From assembly GCA_027579435.1 (NCBI GenBank), contig JANBPK010001481.1:1-64000 (forward strand): DNA of 64,000 bases, read 5' to 3'. The translations under genes were made by a program, and so were the position numbers. Under the pieces are notes generated by a model. The model had not been told where the DNA came from. It ran no database searches and saw only the letters and a program-made list of their open reading frames with translations. Below, one piece after another: positions 50,051-60,961 of this stretch. Source of the DNA: Candolleomyces eurysporus. Taxonomy: Eukaryota > Basidiomycota > Agaricomycetes > Agaricales > Psathyrellaceae. Numbering within the stretch: position 1 is the first letter of the stretch; the number at the start of each line of letters is the position of its first letter.

Positions 50051-51257
50051 AAAGAGGACTCGAGAGCCGTTGGACAGAGACGGGTGGCCATGTGGTAAGA
50101 GGCGAATAGCGTGAGCATGGCGGTTGAATAGAGTTTCCCTATGGGTTGGCGTGAAAGGTTATTTCCGCAGACATAACGTGAATGTCTGGGAGAGAACTCA
50201 TTTCACTTGGGTGAAGAAGGGAGACGACTGCATCGGAATGGGTAATGGCTGCGCGGTTAATGTGATGTACTGGTTAAATATAGCTTATTTGGATTCATAT
50301 CAGAGATTGGATTAGACCGTGGCCAGGTGTACAGGGCTCGATATGGAGAAACTCCAACGTTATGTCCTGAGTTCGTTCCTCTACTAGTCCTTCTTCTTCA
50401 CACGTACTGTTGGTTTGAGTTATAATTCTAGTGATCGAGTGAGCGGACTGGCGATTTGGGGTGTTCACTTATGCATGCGGGGACGGTGATAAGCGTTTGG
50501 TCATGAAAGTGAATGCTGCCTCGAGGACCCAGCCACATCCCTTGCTCATATCCCGACAGCGAACGTGTAGTGCTCATTTATGATTTAGCAGGGTCCTCCG
50601 AGGCTAAGAGTCCTGAACTTCATTTCATCCGCTGTCAGGGTCGAAATCGGGTACTCGTCGTCGGCTCGTTGCTCGAAGGAACACCCGTTTTACTAGCTGT
50701 GGGCAGTCTGGCCTCTGCAGGTCTAGGCGTGTTCAGCCAGCCACCGACGCTTGGCAACCGAGAACGACCACGCAATGACAAGAAGTTCCGCTTTTGGGAC
50801 AAATGACATTTCAATGATGTCAATGACCGGAAACGGCTCCTCACAATTTTCCTTCCACTCCTAGTCTCTCCCGCACATCCACTTGATAATACGAGCAAAA
50901 GCCAGCTTTTAGAAGAGAGATCAAGTCCAAAACTTACTAGAATCATATAACCTGGATCGTCCGCACCACTGTGTCGACGATCACCTCAAACCCGGCTAAT
51001 CTGGCTGATGAGAACCGCCCGGCGTCTTCCGGATCGGCCGTTTTTCCTCTCAGCATTCTCACTGTCCCCCTGAGTTTGTTGCCTTCTTCCAGCTCATCGC
51101 CCAGCTTTTTGCCTCCTCGCTTCTCAGCACCCCCACACTCCTTAACCCTTCTCTTCACCTAAAACCCCTTTTATTTCTCCCCTTTTCCTTCTATTTGGTG
51201 AGTATAAAAGCTCTCAAAGGCCCTTCGCTGCTCACCACGTCGATTTGCAGAGAAACC
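50051..51257. other. intergenic region
   Basis: No supported gene in the first 900 bp. The last 250 bp (cccctgagtttgttgccttc ... cccttttatttctccccttt) is pyrimidine-rich, and ggtgagtataaaagctctc at 51197-51215 gives a TATA element about 55 nt before the next start. Confidence 0.5.
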
Positions 51258-52205
51258 ATGCAGACCAGGAGCCTTGTCGTCTCTCTCCTTACTGCTGCCT
51301 CGTTGGTCGCTGCTCAATTCAGGGTCACCGTACCTAGCACGAGCAACTGGTGGGGTGAGTTGCTGTTGTTGCTAAGGATTCTCGGCCGTGGGCCCTAACA
51401 AAGTCTCCGTCAGTCGCCAGATCCACCAACATTCTCGAATGGACTTGCAGGGAGGCCAATGCACCAGCACAATTCACTGTTTTGTAAGTTGCTGCTTTCC
51501 CGCTGGTCGGAGACCCTTTCTAACCTCGTCTTTCGCAATACAGGATTGGTAACAGCGTATGTCTTCGATGTCGTCGAAAAATGTTGTCCAGTGCTTGATA
51601 TTCTCTCGTTCTTGTGAATAGGACCAAACCATCCTCGTCCAGCCCTTGGCCATCATCGCTCAGCAAAACAACTTCGACTGCTCAATTATCATCACCCAGG
51701 ACCAAGCTAACCAGGCTGCTGGTCAGGGCTACCAAGTCTATTTGGCCAACCCCTTGAACAACACCGACGTGAGCACCACTCCATTTTATGCTCCCTTGAC
51801 CCTCAACCCCACTCGCGGTACAACTGTCCACACGGGCGGATCCTTCAGAGAAACCATCTTGTACCCGAGTACTCCCATCCCCCATCATGGCCTCATTTTC
51901 GCTTTGGCCTGATTACCTTCATTTTGTTATGATGATGCTGACGAATTCTCTCTTACTTTCATCAGGTTTACGCTACCTCTGAGCCTTTCGAGATCAAGCC
52001 CCTCGGTTCCCTCTACCCCACTCAACAAGCCGCTGCGGCCTCCTCGGCAGCTGCTGCCGCGTCTGCCAGCGCTGCAGCCAACTCGACCAACAGCAACAAC
52101 AATAACAATAACAGCGGTGCTTTCAGCGTCCGCTCCGGTGTGATTGGTGGTATGGCCGCGGGTGTTGTCGGCCTTGTTGGGGGAATTGCTGCTACCATGC
52201 TTTAA
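51258..52205 (+). CDS. GPI-anchored Ser/Ala-rich cell-wall protein (Kre9/Knh1-like N-terminal domain)
   Basis: Predicted cell-surface protein, 188 residues, five exons: 51258-51354, 51414-51483, 51544-51556 (13 nt), 51622-51768, 51966-52205. Starts with a signal peptide (MQTRSLVVSLLTAASLVAA). The middle has the features of the Ser-Thr-rich GPI-anchored family: VPSTSNWW, NILEWTC, FTVLIGNSDQTILVQPLAII and VYATSEPFEIKP. An Ala/Ser stretch and an Asn run (SNNNNNNNS) lead to a C-terminal hydrophobic segment (GGMAAGVVGLVGGIAATML) fit for GPI attachment. Phases of all exons agree. A strong TATA box lies just upstream, so it is probably well expressed. Confidence 0.88.
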
Positions 52206-53914
52206 GCTACATATACTCTCGGACGATAGAGTCTGTCATTGACTCTTCCCTGCTTAAAAGCTATGGGCACCGTGTCCCCCACGGCATGCTCTTCCCAATC
52301 GCGAACATTGTTCTGCTCTTTGGACCCGTCTCTTACTCTGCCTGCTGGTTCCCCAATGGACTTTGCTACCTAACGACGCTTTTTCCTTTATTTCTATTAT
52401 GCTATGTGTAACCAAACGATGAGTGTCTTTGCTGACGTTGTTACCTCCCTACATTTGTTAGTCGTCCTCGCATTGTCACTCAAGATACCTTGTTAATCAC
52501 TTTGTTTGTAAAACTGTTGCTGGTGGGCGATCAAGTGGTTACATTCATCAACGTTCTCTCGTCTCTCGGAGGCTTTGCTGAGTTGAAGCAGTCGGGCCGG
52601 GAATCGCACCGGGATCAATGTTTACTCACGCCACACTTTCCAAAGATGTGGGAGTCGGTTCCTTGAGCTCGGCTCTGTTCACCATGGGCTCAGCCGCTAG
52701 CTCGTCACCGAAAGCCCTCGGCGATACTGGTACGTACTCCTTAGAGATAGACTCTTTCAAGAAAGAGCCCAAAAATGTATCGAAAATCACCACGCTCTCA
52801 GCTAGTAAAACAGGAAATCCTGCAGGCCGAGCTTTTGATCTCTTTGGGTCTGACCCAGCGCGTAAATTGGCGGAACGGAGAGGAATCATGCTGAAAACTT
52901 CATTCGCGCAGCCTGATTGTACGTAGAGGATGTAGTAGCACAAATACCGATAACGTCCTCAACACTGAGTTGTGACGCTATCTCGCAGAGCTTTGTTCGC
53001 AAATGCGCGGGTGCGGAAGACAACGAACGATGCGGCCAGCGACTGCGATATCCAGAGGTACCCGGCGGATTGTGGAATCCATGGACCGACTGATCGCACT
53101 CTCTGTGAGCGCAACTCTGGAAGTCAGCTTTATCCCTTCCACAACCCCATCTATCCTGATGTTCGAATGCAGATGACCCCGATACAGCCCTAGCATCAAA
53201 CTTGTCACTAGAGAACGCCAAGATGTCCGCTTGGTCTTGCCGTCGTTCAGAAAGTTCACACAAAGCTTCTCCACTCGAATCTGTCGGAGCAACGAGCTGA
53301 GAACTTCACGGTGAATTCTGCTGAGAAGTTTCATGGAGACTCTGCCCTTGGAAGCAACACGTGCGCAGCACATAGCGCCTTCTCTCATGATAACGAACTC
53401 TCCTTCTTATGATACTGATGTGCTTCAAATTCGTTAGAATCAAACACAAATTGGAGTGGTAAAGACATTCATTAACTGCTGTGATGAGCCCTTCCCCACC
53501 ACCTTAGACGGTGCTTATTGGTGGATGTGCACATCCCATGGTACAATGACATACGAGTCCCCAGAGATCCAACTTGACGTCGTGTTTGGTGATCGCGTCT
53601 GGACTAAACACATCGGACCTTCTATTCATCCTGCGCTTAGCTCCTTCCAGAGGTGGCTCTTTGACGCCCACAACAGCCGCCTACCATCACAAGCTCTAGC
53701 CTGGAAACCCTGGCGCTCCAAGCCGTTCGCGTTTATGCAAAGAATTAGAAGGAATCACTTGTCGCCTGTATTCTTATTTCTATTTCTTTGTACGTCGTAC
53801 ACTACAAATTAAACCAGCAAGATCGAACACGAATCATCAGTCAGACTACGAGAGATAGGTATACGGTCGATGCCCAGAAGGGAGGATCTCCCCGAGTTCA
53901 GTCCATACGGCCTC
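52206..53914. other. intergenic region with an orphan promoter copy
   Basis: The first 300 bp are the 3' flank of the GPI-protein gene. Minus-strand ORFs at 52626-52943 and 52978-53388 have no domain I can name. The block 53354-53478 is a duplicate of the upstream region of the peptide gene at 54143. Confidence 0.45.
53354..53478 (-). repeat. duplicate of peptide-gene promoter, without its gene
   Basis: Matches 54262-54393 over about 125 bp (tagcgccttctct, tgatactgatgtgcttcaaattcg, ttggagtggtaaagacattcat). In the intact copy this precedes a TATA element and the peptide start; here the corresponding position reads catgaaac instead of tataaaac and no signal-peptide ORF follows. Confidence 0.7.
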
Positions 53915-54143
53915 TCAGATACAGATAGCTCCGATACAGGGCCCACCTCCAAGTGGGCTTGCACTAGCACCTTCGAAATCGTCTAGAAAGCAAAAGAAGT
54001 CCATTTAGTTGCTGAAAGCGTCGCCGTCCTCTGAAAAGCTCACCTGAGGAGTCTCCGCTCGGATCAGTTGGAAGGACAGGCCTTCCCAAGGCAAGTGTAC
54101 TCAAAACGAGTAGCACCGTGATAAATGCTGCGGGGGTGTGCAT
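53915..54143 (-). CDS. small secreted C-x4-C-I peptide precursor
   Basis: 55-residue precursor from exons 54143-54044 and 53982-53915 with a 61 nt intron (gtgagc ... tttctag). Exon 1 codes the signal peptide MHTPAAFITVLLVLSTLALG and RPVLPTDPSGDSS; the phase-1 junction creates the Asp codon seen in relatives. Exon 2 codes DDFEGASASPLGGGP and ends CIGAICI-stop: two Cys four apart, Ile last. A TATA-like tataaaactc lies about 100 nt upstream (54250-54241). No long ORF shows the real product, because unspliced reading gives a basic tail instead. Function unknown. Confidence 0.75.
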
Positions 54144-54657
54144 ATCGAATTGGCTCGGGTCTGAGGACTTTTCACGGAGGGCGTGAGGTACGGTGGCGAC
54201 CACGGTGGGGTGTTGAGATGAGAACTCTGTTAACACAGCTGAGTTTTATAGAAATACTACCTTTGGGAGCAACACATACGTACCATGTAGTGCCTTCTCT
54301 TAAGCTAACAGAATCTCCTTCTCATGATATTGACGTGCTTGAAATTTGTTCGAATCAAAGACAGAGTGGAGTGGTAAGACATTCATGAACTAGGTTTCCC
54401 CAGGATCTCATCACGAATTTGATTATCACCAGACGAAGGATGGGTCCCACTGAATGAGAGTAGGACAGTTGAGACGGTGAGAAACTTCGTGGGAGACGTT
54501 GTCGTGATTATTCTCCGAGCTAGCCACAGGTAGAAGAAGTTCTACTCGTACAAAAGCATACAAACTAGAACATTTCCCATGTCTCCGAAAATAGGCTTTG
54601 CAACAGCACGAGTGGGGTGTGGTGTTCGCCCTTCTAGGACACACGGCCCAGGATCTA

Positions 54658-54938
54658 TTAGTACCCTTTCTCGCAAACGAGAGTATTGCAGATTGTGATC
54701 GGCGGGTCTTATAGAAGCAACAGGAATTAGTACTAATACAAAACACAGCATTAGTGACTTACCTCGGGCTGGAAGCTTGGCCAAAGGTGTATCGATATCT
54801 TCGGCGACACAAAAATCAGAGAACCTGACAAGACTGGTAAGAATCGCACGTACATTGAGGTTGAGCGGTAGGAGCTGCAGGGACTGCAACTACTGCAGCA
54901 ACTATTGTCAAGAAGAACGCGGTAAACCACGAAGTCAT
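54658..54938 (-). CDS. small secreted C-x4-C peptide precursor (MTLWF type)
   Basis: 46-residue precursor. Exon 1 (54938-54854, 85 nt) codes MTSWFTAFFLTIVAAVVAVP and AAPTAQPQ, clearly homologous to the gene at 14494 (MTLWFTVVFL). A 6 nt micro-exon CCCGAG (54768-54763) sits between tccag and gtaagt, the same place as the 3 nt micro-exon in that gene. The last exon (54707-54658) codes DPPITICNTLVCEKGY and a stop, again C-x4-C but with four extra residues. Skipping the micro-exon also keeps frame. A TATA element (ggtatatataa, 55031-55021) lies about 83 nt upstream. Function unknown. Confidence 0.7.
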
Positions 54939-55020
54939 CGTCGAGAGCGAGTGTTGAGGGCAGTAAATCTGTCTAAGGTTTTATTTGGGGCTGGCAATTC
55001 ACATTTCACAGGGACTGCTC

Positions 55021-55031
55021 TTATATATACC
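55021..55031 (-). promoter_or_regulatory. TATA box of peptide gene at 54.9 kb
   Basis: ggtatatataa on the minus strand, about 83 nt before the ATG at 54938. Confidence 0.55.
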
Positions 55032-55230
55032 ACCTAACGTACTCCTGAAAACATACATGAACACACATATTGGGTCTCCGAGCCTCCCAGAGCCAGCGTA
55101 TCAAAGCAAAACATCTCTTCCCGTCCTATGACAAGTGGTTTAGGTGAATCGATGAACTCAAATGAAGGTGCTCCATCCTTCTCCCGTTGTGTCATTGTTT
55201 ACGCCTGTGAAGAGCAGGGTATAGCTGACG

Positions 55231-55425
55231 CTAGATGCAGATTTGCCCGCCCGGTTCGACTCGGCAATCCGCGTCGAGTGCGTCTAGACAAAGGGGAACG
55301 CAAGTTCAGTGGATGTCTTCGCTGCGGAAAGCGAGCTTACCGATAGCGACGTCAGGAACGGGCGTTGCCAGAGCAAACATACTGGTAATGCTCATGAGCA
55401 CGGCCAACACGTTGAGGAAATGCAT
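55231..55425 (-). CDS. small secreted peptide precursor ending GGQICI
   Basis: 45-residue precursor. Exon 1 (55425-55341, exactly 85 nt) codes MHFLNVLAVLMSITSMFALA and TPVPDVAI; intron 55340-55284 (57 nt, gtaagc ... gtctag); exon 2 (55283-55231) codes DALDADCRVEPGGQICI and a stop. The junction again makes Asp. The two Cys are eight residues apart rather than four, but the Ile-Cys-Ile end is kept. TATA-like gtataaagcc at 55522-55513. Function unknown. Confidence 0.75.
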
Positions 55426-55512
55426 GCTGAGCAGATTTGGTCTTGGACGCAAGAGCTCAATATGGACAGGTGGAGAGGAAGGGGATGACCAGCAGAAGAA
55501 TGCGATGTGGTC

Positions 55513-55522
55513 GGCTTTATAC
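55513..55522 (-). promoter_or_regulatory. TATA box of peptide gene at 55.4 kb
   Basis: gtataaagcc on the minus strand, about 88 nt before the ATG at 55425. Confidence 0.55.
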
Positions 55523-56007
55523 AACGCCGAGGGTGCTATGTATAGATAACCCTGCGCCCATAATACTTCGATAAGTGGTGTACTTGGAAATAGAAGAGAG
55601 AACCAGGCGGGGGGGGACGTGGGTAGCCAACGCAAGTTTCCCTAATCGACGCCGGTGAGTACAGATTGAATTCAGACAGAGAATATTACTGAGTCCTTAC
55701 CGCAGTCTAGCCGATGAACCAGTCGAATTGCAAGCGTATATCACGCTTCGCTTCGTTAGAAATGCTTCGGAGAACAACTTGAAGGTCATCGTTCGTTGTA
55801 ATACAAACACAGCTACGCGAAAGTCGAATCTTTCCCTACACTTCGGAGAAACATTGAATAAAAATCAGCTCTCGGCGGCAACACAGTTTCAAACTGAAGG
55901 GCGGATGCCGTGAATCGAACCAGCGCTGGGTGTACAGGGATCACTGAAGTCCATACGACGATATCGGGGGCCGCGTGGCTCAATACAATAAGTTGGATGC
56001 CCGAGCT

Positions 56008-56166
56008 TTAGATGCATATGTAGCCCGGGCACGAAGGAAGACAGCCCGGCATCCCCGGTGGGGTTCTCGCTGCAATTGGTCTTGGCTGAGAATTAACTGG
56101 TGCAGCGACGACAGCCGTCGACGCGGAGGCTGCGTCAAGGAGGAGAATCGTTGAAAGCCAGTGCAT
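56008..56166 (-). CDS. small secreted C-x4-C-I peptide precursor (MHWLS type)
   Basis: 52 residues in one exon, ATG at 56166 and TAA at 56010-56008. Signal peptide MHWLSTILLLDAASAS, then TAVVAAPVNSQPRPIAARTP and PGMPGCLPSCPGYICI. The last two Cys are four apart with Ile before the stop; a third Cys lies upstream. The remnants at 7378-7495 and 12176-12335 are its decayed relatives, sharing even the leader cgtcgtcccg before the ATG. TATA-like tatataaacg at 56226-56217, about 51 nt upstream. Function unknown. Confidence 0.72.
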   Translation of the reverse strand: MHWLSTILLLDAASASTAVVAAPVNSQPRPIAARTPPGMPGCLPSCPGYICI

Positions 56167-56216
56167 CGGGACGACGACACGGGTTGTTGCTGAAGGCTGC
56201 AAGACAATGTAGTCTC

Positions 56217-56226
56217 GTTTATATAG
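56217..56226 (-). promoter_or_regulatory. TATA box of peptide gene at 56.2 kb
   Basis: tatataaacg on the minus strand, about 51 nt before the ATG at 56166. Confidence 0.55.
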
Positions 56227-56229
56227 CAG

Positions 56230-57660
56230 TATACGATGAGTCAGTGTGGTATTCCCTCATACCCTCGAATTGACAAGTGCGTCAGAGAACAGAGAGAAAC
56301 GGTTGGTAGTAATAACTACCAGCACAAGTTCAACCTAGTCGACGACACATCGATATGGATCCCGATCGATTTGGAGCTGAAGATCCAAGATGCATCCTCC
56401 CCAATGGCAGATGAGATGCCTAACGCTTCTGAAAGACCTGAGACCCAAGCATTGGCAGTATTAATGAGATGAGGTGACATGGAGGCCTTGGTCAAGGGCG
56501 GACAGAATGTGAAGGACACGCGACAGCAGAAGGAGTCGATCGTCAAACAGAGCGCGGATGAGACACACTCGGTACGCTCTTGAGCAGAGAATGGCTCTCG
56601 TGTCTGTTCGGTGTCGTGCCGCAATACTGACTGTGAGGCCTGGGAGAGATTAAGCAGAACTCAAGAGACAGGAAGAAGGTACTAATCTGAATCAACATAC
56701 CCTTCTCCGTACGTTCCAAACGTGAGCCTCAACGTACCCAAAACACCGCGACATCCAGCAACTGTATCAACCAAAGCCTGACTGTACATTCATAAATTCG
56801 AGTCTTGCTCTTCCTTCGAGGCAAGAACGTCGAGGCGGGATGCATCGAATTGCGACGGATTTAGGAGGGTGATTTCGTGAGCTGCAAAGAAGTAGGATCA
56901 TGGAGGCTTTTGTGAATGGCTCTAGGGATACGCTGGGCTGGAAAAGCTCGTCAGATGGCGAACACTGCAGATTCAGGTGTCTCCTACAGCGAGGTTCGTG
57001 GACAACGCTTTTGATGTGGCGAGGTCGTTTCTTGAGCCATTGTAGGCCCAGGAGAAGGCGCCCGAAGGTGCCTACTATGCACCACGTATTGCAGGGCGCT
57101 CCCTTGCTTTCGATTGACAAGCAGCACTCCCCGCAAAGGGTTCAATGAGGCTGCCGGACTGTATGGTAGACGCCTCTGGTTTGAAGTTGGACTCGTACAT
57201 GGTTGCGGCTGAAGAGAATAGGTCGACGCGACGCGACGCTGGGGTCACCTGGAGACTCCGGCTTTCACCTTTCCCTTCTGCCGTCAGGTCGCGACCGGCG
57301 ACTAAGCGGTGGCCTGCGGCCGCTGCCTTCCACCTCACAATTGTTTCATTCAACTTCGCATGTTGCTGTAGAGCTACGCTGTACCGTTTAGCGAAAGTGC
57401 AACACGCAAGAACATCAAGTCTCTACGAGGATGGCCCGCGGTCGTCGAGAGGCCAATTCCAATGGGTAATTGTAAGCTTGACAAAGGCTAGGCTACGAAA
57501 GGTTAAGCGAACTTTTCTTTGTCAATGTGTTCGACGGTGACCGACTATGAAGATCATAGCCGAATGCAAGACGAGGTCAAGTTTTTTAGACTACTTTCTG
57601 AGTTTTTCCTTCACCGGTCCAATTGCTGTACACTCTTCCAAAGTCAAAGGTCCTCAAGTT
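56230..57660. other. spacer in peptide cluster, no supported gene
   Basis: Contains minus ORFs of 92-117 codons with no signal peptide, no C-x4-C end and no domain that I recognise. It may hold decayed members too diverged to see. Confidence 0.35.
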
Positions 57661-57760
57661 AATCAAATACAGAGAACTACATGCGAAGCAAGCTCCCATT
57701 TCCAAAATTGTCCATAAATCTCTGGATGACCTTCCCGACTACGGCCGGTAGCAAGCCTAG

Positions 57761-58000
57761 TCAAATGCAGATGCTTCCCCCTTCAGGAGGGGCAACCCTG
57801 CCAACGCCAGTTTCTTCTATACATGCAGGGTCAATGTTATCTTGCAGGAAAGGCAGGAGTGTAATTAGTTTTGCTCCAAATCGAGGGATTGTCTGTAGCT
57901 CACCCCGTCCTCTGTCAGGGCTCTGAATTATGGGATGTCCAAAAGCCCACAGTGTGCTTGCAAGCCCAGCAAGGAGGATCAATGCCTTCGAGATGTGCAT
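57761..58000 (-). CDS. small secreted peptide precursor ending GGSICI
   Basis: 58-residue precursor. Exon 1 (58000-57904) codes MHISKALILLAGLASTLW, then AFGHPIIQSPDRGR; a 63 nt intron (57903-57841, gtgagc ... tgcaag) is a multiple of three and open, so the unspliced frame also reads through to the same end. Exon 2 (57840-57761) codes DNIDPACIEETGVGR and ends PPEGGSICI-stop. The Asp at the phase-1 junction and the Ile-Cys-Ile end match the family; the Cys spacing is wider. No strong TATA box near the start. Function unknown. Confidence 0.72.
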   Translation of the reverse strand: MHISKALILLAGLASTLWAFGHPIIQSPDRGRGELQTIPRFGAKLITLLPFLQDNIDPACIEETGVGRVAPPEGGSICI

Positions 58001-59921
58001 GTTTCAATGTAACAGCGATCCGGGGGAGTCAACGATAGAGAGGGACTGGGTTGTCAACGATGCTTGGGTCTAAATAAGGACTCCGGAGTGGGGTTTAGTG
58101 GGATGATCAGCTCTCAATGGTTGCAAAGGGATGAAGCAATGGGGTTCCGATATATACTGTTAGTACCATGGGTGAATTAGAAAGTACCTGTCCAAGCTTT
58201 TGTTACACATTTGCCGCTAATACAATGTCACTGTAGCCATAGTTGTAAATCGAAGACTCAAGCCATGCACGAATATCGTCGAACTGACGCCGATGTAGAA
58301 GCAAGCACCCAATCCAGTCTTCAGCGTTGGAAGAGCCATTGATTCTCGAGGTGAGCTCCGATTCTTCTCCTACCATAAGTTTCTTCGAAGCAGATGCTTA
58401 TCATTGTTCTCAATACAAAAACAGGTAAGATATCGGGCTTCCCCCTGATACTTGAGGAAAGAATGGAAGTTTTCTCCTAACAACACAATCAATTAAGCGT
58501 GGGCCTGCCCTCGGTACCAGAAAATAGCAGCGGCGGAGAGTCTGACACAGAAAGATTAGAAATTGGAAAAGCGACTCGGTGCAACTTCTGGCCGTGTTAA
58601 CTTTGAGAAAATTTGAGGAGCAACCGACCTCAAAAATAAAATGGAGATATCAGAGCGGGAAAATAAGGGGAAAGGAAGCGATGCACGCCCAATACATAAC
58701 AGTGCCCAAGAGCAACGACTTCGGCGCGAGATGGTTGAGTCAAATGGACAGATGTTTGCTGAGAACTGCAGCAGGAATCGAGGTCGCACTGATTGCTGCC
58801 ACCGTGCGACGTGTGACGTCATGGTTGTGAGGGTCATCAGATGAGCAGAAACGAAGGCACAAGTTTCAAATGCTAAACAGCCTCGACCGTTATCGGACTC
58901 GGTATTGTGAGAGACGGTGCTCGCGAGAGGCTTCATTGTTTTGCAATCGCGTTCTTCCTCTCACTTCATAGAAGGGACACCCGAACGGTTCTCATCAAAG
59001 TGATATAATATGTCCGGGTAGGTGTCGTGTCGCAATATTAGAAGTGAAAGCGAGGATGCCCGATAGTGCGCATTAAGTTTTAGGGTGGGGCACAAACTAA
59101 CTGTCGCGTACCGCGACATACCGGTCTTGAAGAGGCCCTCTGAAGTCACCAAGAGCCTAAATAAAGGTAGGCGTCTTCGTCTTCTCACTTAGCTGATGCT
59201 TCTTCCTTCGATACGGGATACTTCAAAGGCGGTCGGCGAGGTCTCTGGGCTTGTATGGTACCCGGTAGAGATCACGGCATTCATGATTCGGCCGGGGTGC
59301 TCGTCCTGTACATTCTCCTCTGGGCTGGGCTCAACGGAGTGGGGAGGCTGTGAGCTGGATGCCCCTGATTGAGATTGTGAATATGGTTAGAGACATGGAA
59401 GCAATTGGTGGGAGAATGGGACGATTGCCGGAGTCTCGGTGGCCAAGTTCATAACGTTCTCCGTCAGTCCAGGTCCAACAGTTTAAGCCGCCGGTACGAG
59501 CATCAAATACTCTCTAGGCGTTCTTGGAGGTATCCGTATCTAAAAATGCGCTTATGGACCACATTCTGTCCTAGTGATTCAATTCGGCTCAGGTGAATCT
59601 CTGAATCTTGCCAAAGGGCATTGACATTGACACCACACCACCGTTCACGAGTTGATTCGGGAAAGAGTGCTCTTATCTGACTACGAACTTATCACTCTTC
59701 TTTCTTCTTCTTCGGAAACAAAAGCTGAGTACAATCTTTCAGGAGTCGGAACAAGGTGGGTCCTATTAACTTTATCCAATATTCTTTCTGATCGTTTGGA
59801 CGACGATGCTGTCGAATCCGAAACAAGGAGACGCGTTGTGTGAACAATTGCCGTCATCTGAACCGCTATAGCGGCATCTCGCTGAGCAACAGTTGACCGC
59901 GAAAAAAGAAGTAACTGACCT
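58001..59921. other. spacer in peptide cluster, no supported gene
   Basis: 1.9 kb of short ORFs only. I looked for signal-peptide exons and C-x4-C-I ends on both strands and found none that hold up. Confidence 0.35.
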
Positions 59922-60124
59922 TTAAATGCAGACCCTGATATTACAACTACCATCCTGAGATGGTGGACCTTTTGCTACATCTACAAGCACATCTGGAACG
60001 TAAGAAGCGCCGCGGAGGCCTTAGAAGACCAAAACATACCACGAGCAGCAGTAGGAAGCGGGGTGGCGCTAATCAATGCCGCTGTGAGGACCGCAACGGT
60101 AGAAAGAACAGAAAAGGACTTCAT
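59922..60124 (-). CDS. small secreted C-x4-C-I peptide precursor
   Basis: 51-residue precursor. Exon 1 (60124-60040, exactly 85 nt) codes the signal peptide MKSFSVLSTVAVLTAALISA and TPLPTAAR; intron 60039-59993 is 47 nt (gtatgt ... ttccag); exon 2 (59992-59922) codes DVLVDVAKGPPSQDGS and ends CNIRVCI-stop. Reading through the intron would give an unrelated Cys-Leu end, so the family signature depends on splicing. TATA-like gtataaaagc at 60180-60171, about 47 nt upstream. An Arg just before the junction Asp could be a processing site. Function unknown. Confidence 0.77.
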
Positions 60125-60170
60125 GCTCGCGCAAGCTCCAGACCTAAAGCTGATAACAGCCGGCCGCATT

Positions 60171-60180
60171 GCTTTTATAC
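60171..60180 (-). promoter_or_regulatory. TATA box of peptide gene at 60.1 kb
   Basis: gtataaaagc on the minus strand, about 47 nt before the ATG at 60124. Confidence 0.6.
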
Positions 60181-60961
60181 GATGGCCTTAGCCAAGAGAA
60201 CGCTCGGGCTGCCTAAAACTCGGAAAAGGCTGTCAACGGAGAACATGTCGCGTCTGTCAACTGTCCATTTGTCCCCCTGTCTGGGAGTAGCTGACACGGT
60301 AGATATCGATGTGCCAGCTCGTAGGAAGAAGAAGCGATGGTGGACTACGGGAGAGACTCCGAGATAAGTAGGAGCTGCCGTTGAAGAGGGGCCTGATTGT
60401 TCCGGCTTTGTCGATCTTTGTCTCTCTTCACAGGACTTCGACTTCTTCGACTTATTTCATGAGCACAAGAAGCTCAAAGATGGGAAGCAACATGTGGACG
60501 AATTCGCAGGGTTTGAGTGGTAGGGTAATTAAGGCAATCAGGAACGCTGTTCTTCTTACCGCGCCTGATTGATGAGAGATGGGCTTGTGCTAGTGGCGGA
60601 TAGGAGGTAGGAGTTGGTCTGTGCTCGAACTAGATCGAGGAAGGGGCGGTTAAGGAACAAAACAATAACTGGGCCATGCGATTAACCAACTTCACACGTT
60701 GTCCCGCGCTCATTCAAGGACTCCTCATCCACACACTGCAGTCGCTTCTCCTTATGATACAAATTGGAAGACAATATCCTTCTTGATATTTAGTTTGACT
60801 ACTACGTACTGTACATTCGATATAACCTCCATTTGACACATAGATACATAAGGAGTACTGAGTGGGAGTGTAAATGTACATGCTCAAAGCCTGCATAAAA
60901 AAACTAGTTGGGATGATACATATATCCATACACAATGCAGCNAAAAAAAAAAGACAGAAAC
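60181..60961. other. intergenic region
   Basis: Includes the 3' flank of the coiled-coil gene; N at 60942 in an A run. No gene supported. Confidence 0.4.

Noticed and set aside
52590..52625. tRNA 3' end (cgggaatcgcaccggg)
   Set aside because: The reverse strand resembles a T-arm, but no D or anticodon arm can be folded next to it.
52626..52943. Minus-strand ORF of 105 codons
   Set aside because: Composition looks plausible, but no family is recognised and no flanking exons are found.
55900..55930. tRNA-like gtgaatcgaacca
   Set aside because: T-loop-like heptamer only; the flanking stem does not pair and no cloverleaf is present.
53915..60124. Peptides as CaaX mating pheromones
   Set aside because: Basidiomycete pheromone precursors end with Cys four residues from the C-terminus and lack a signal peptide. 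Here the Cys is next to last and signal peptides are clear.
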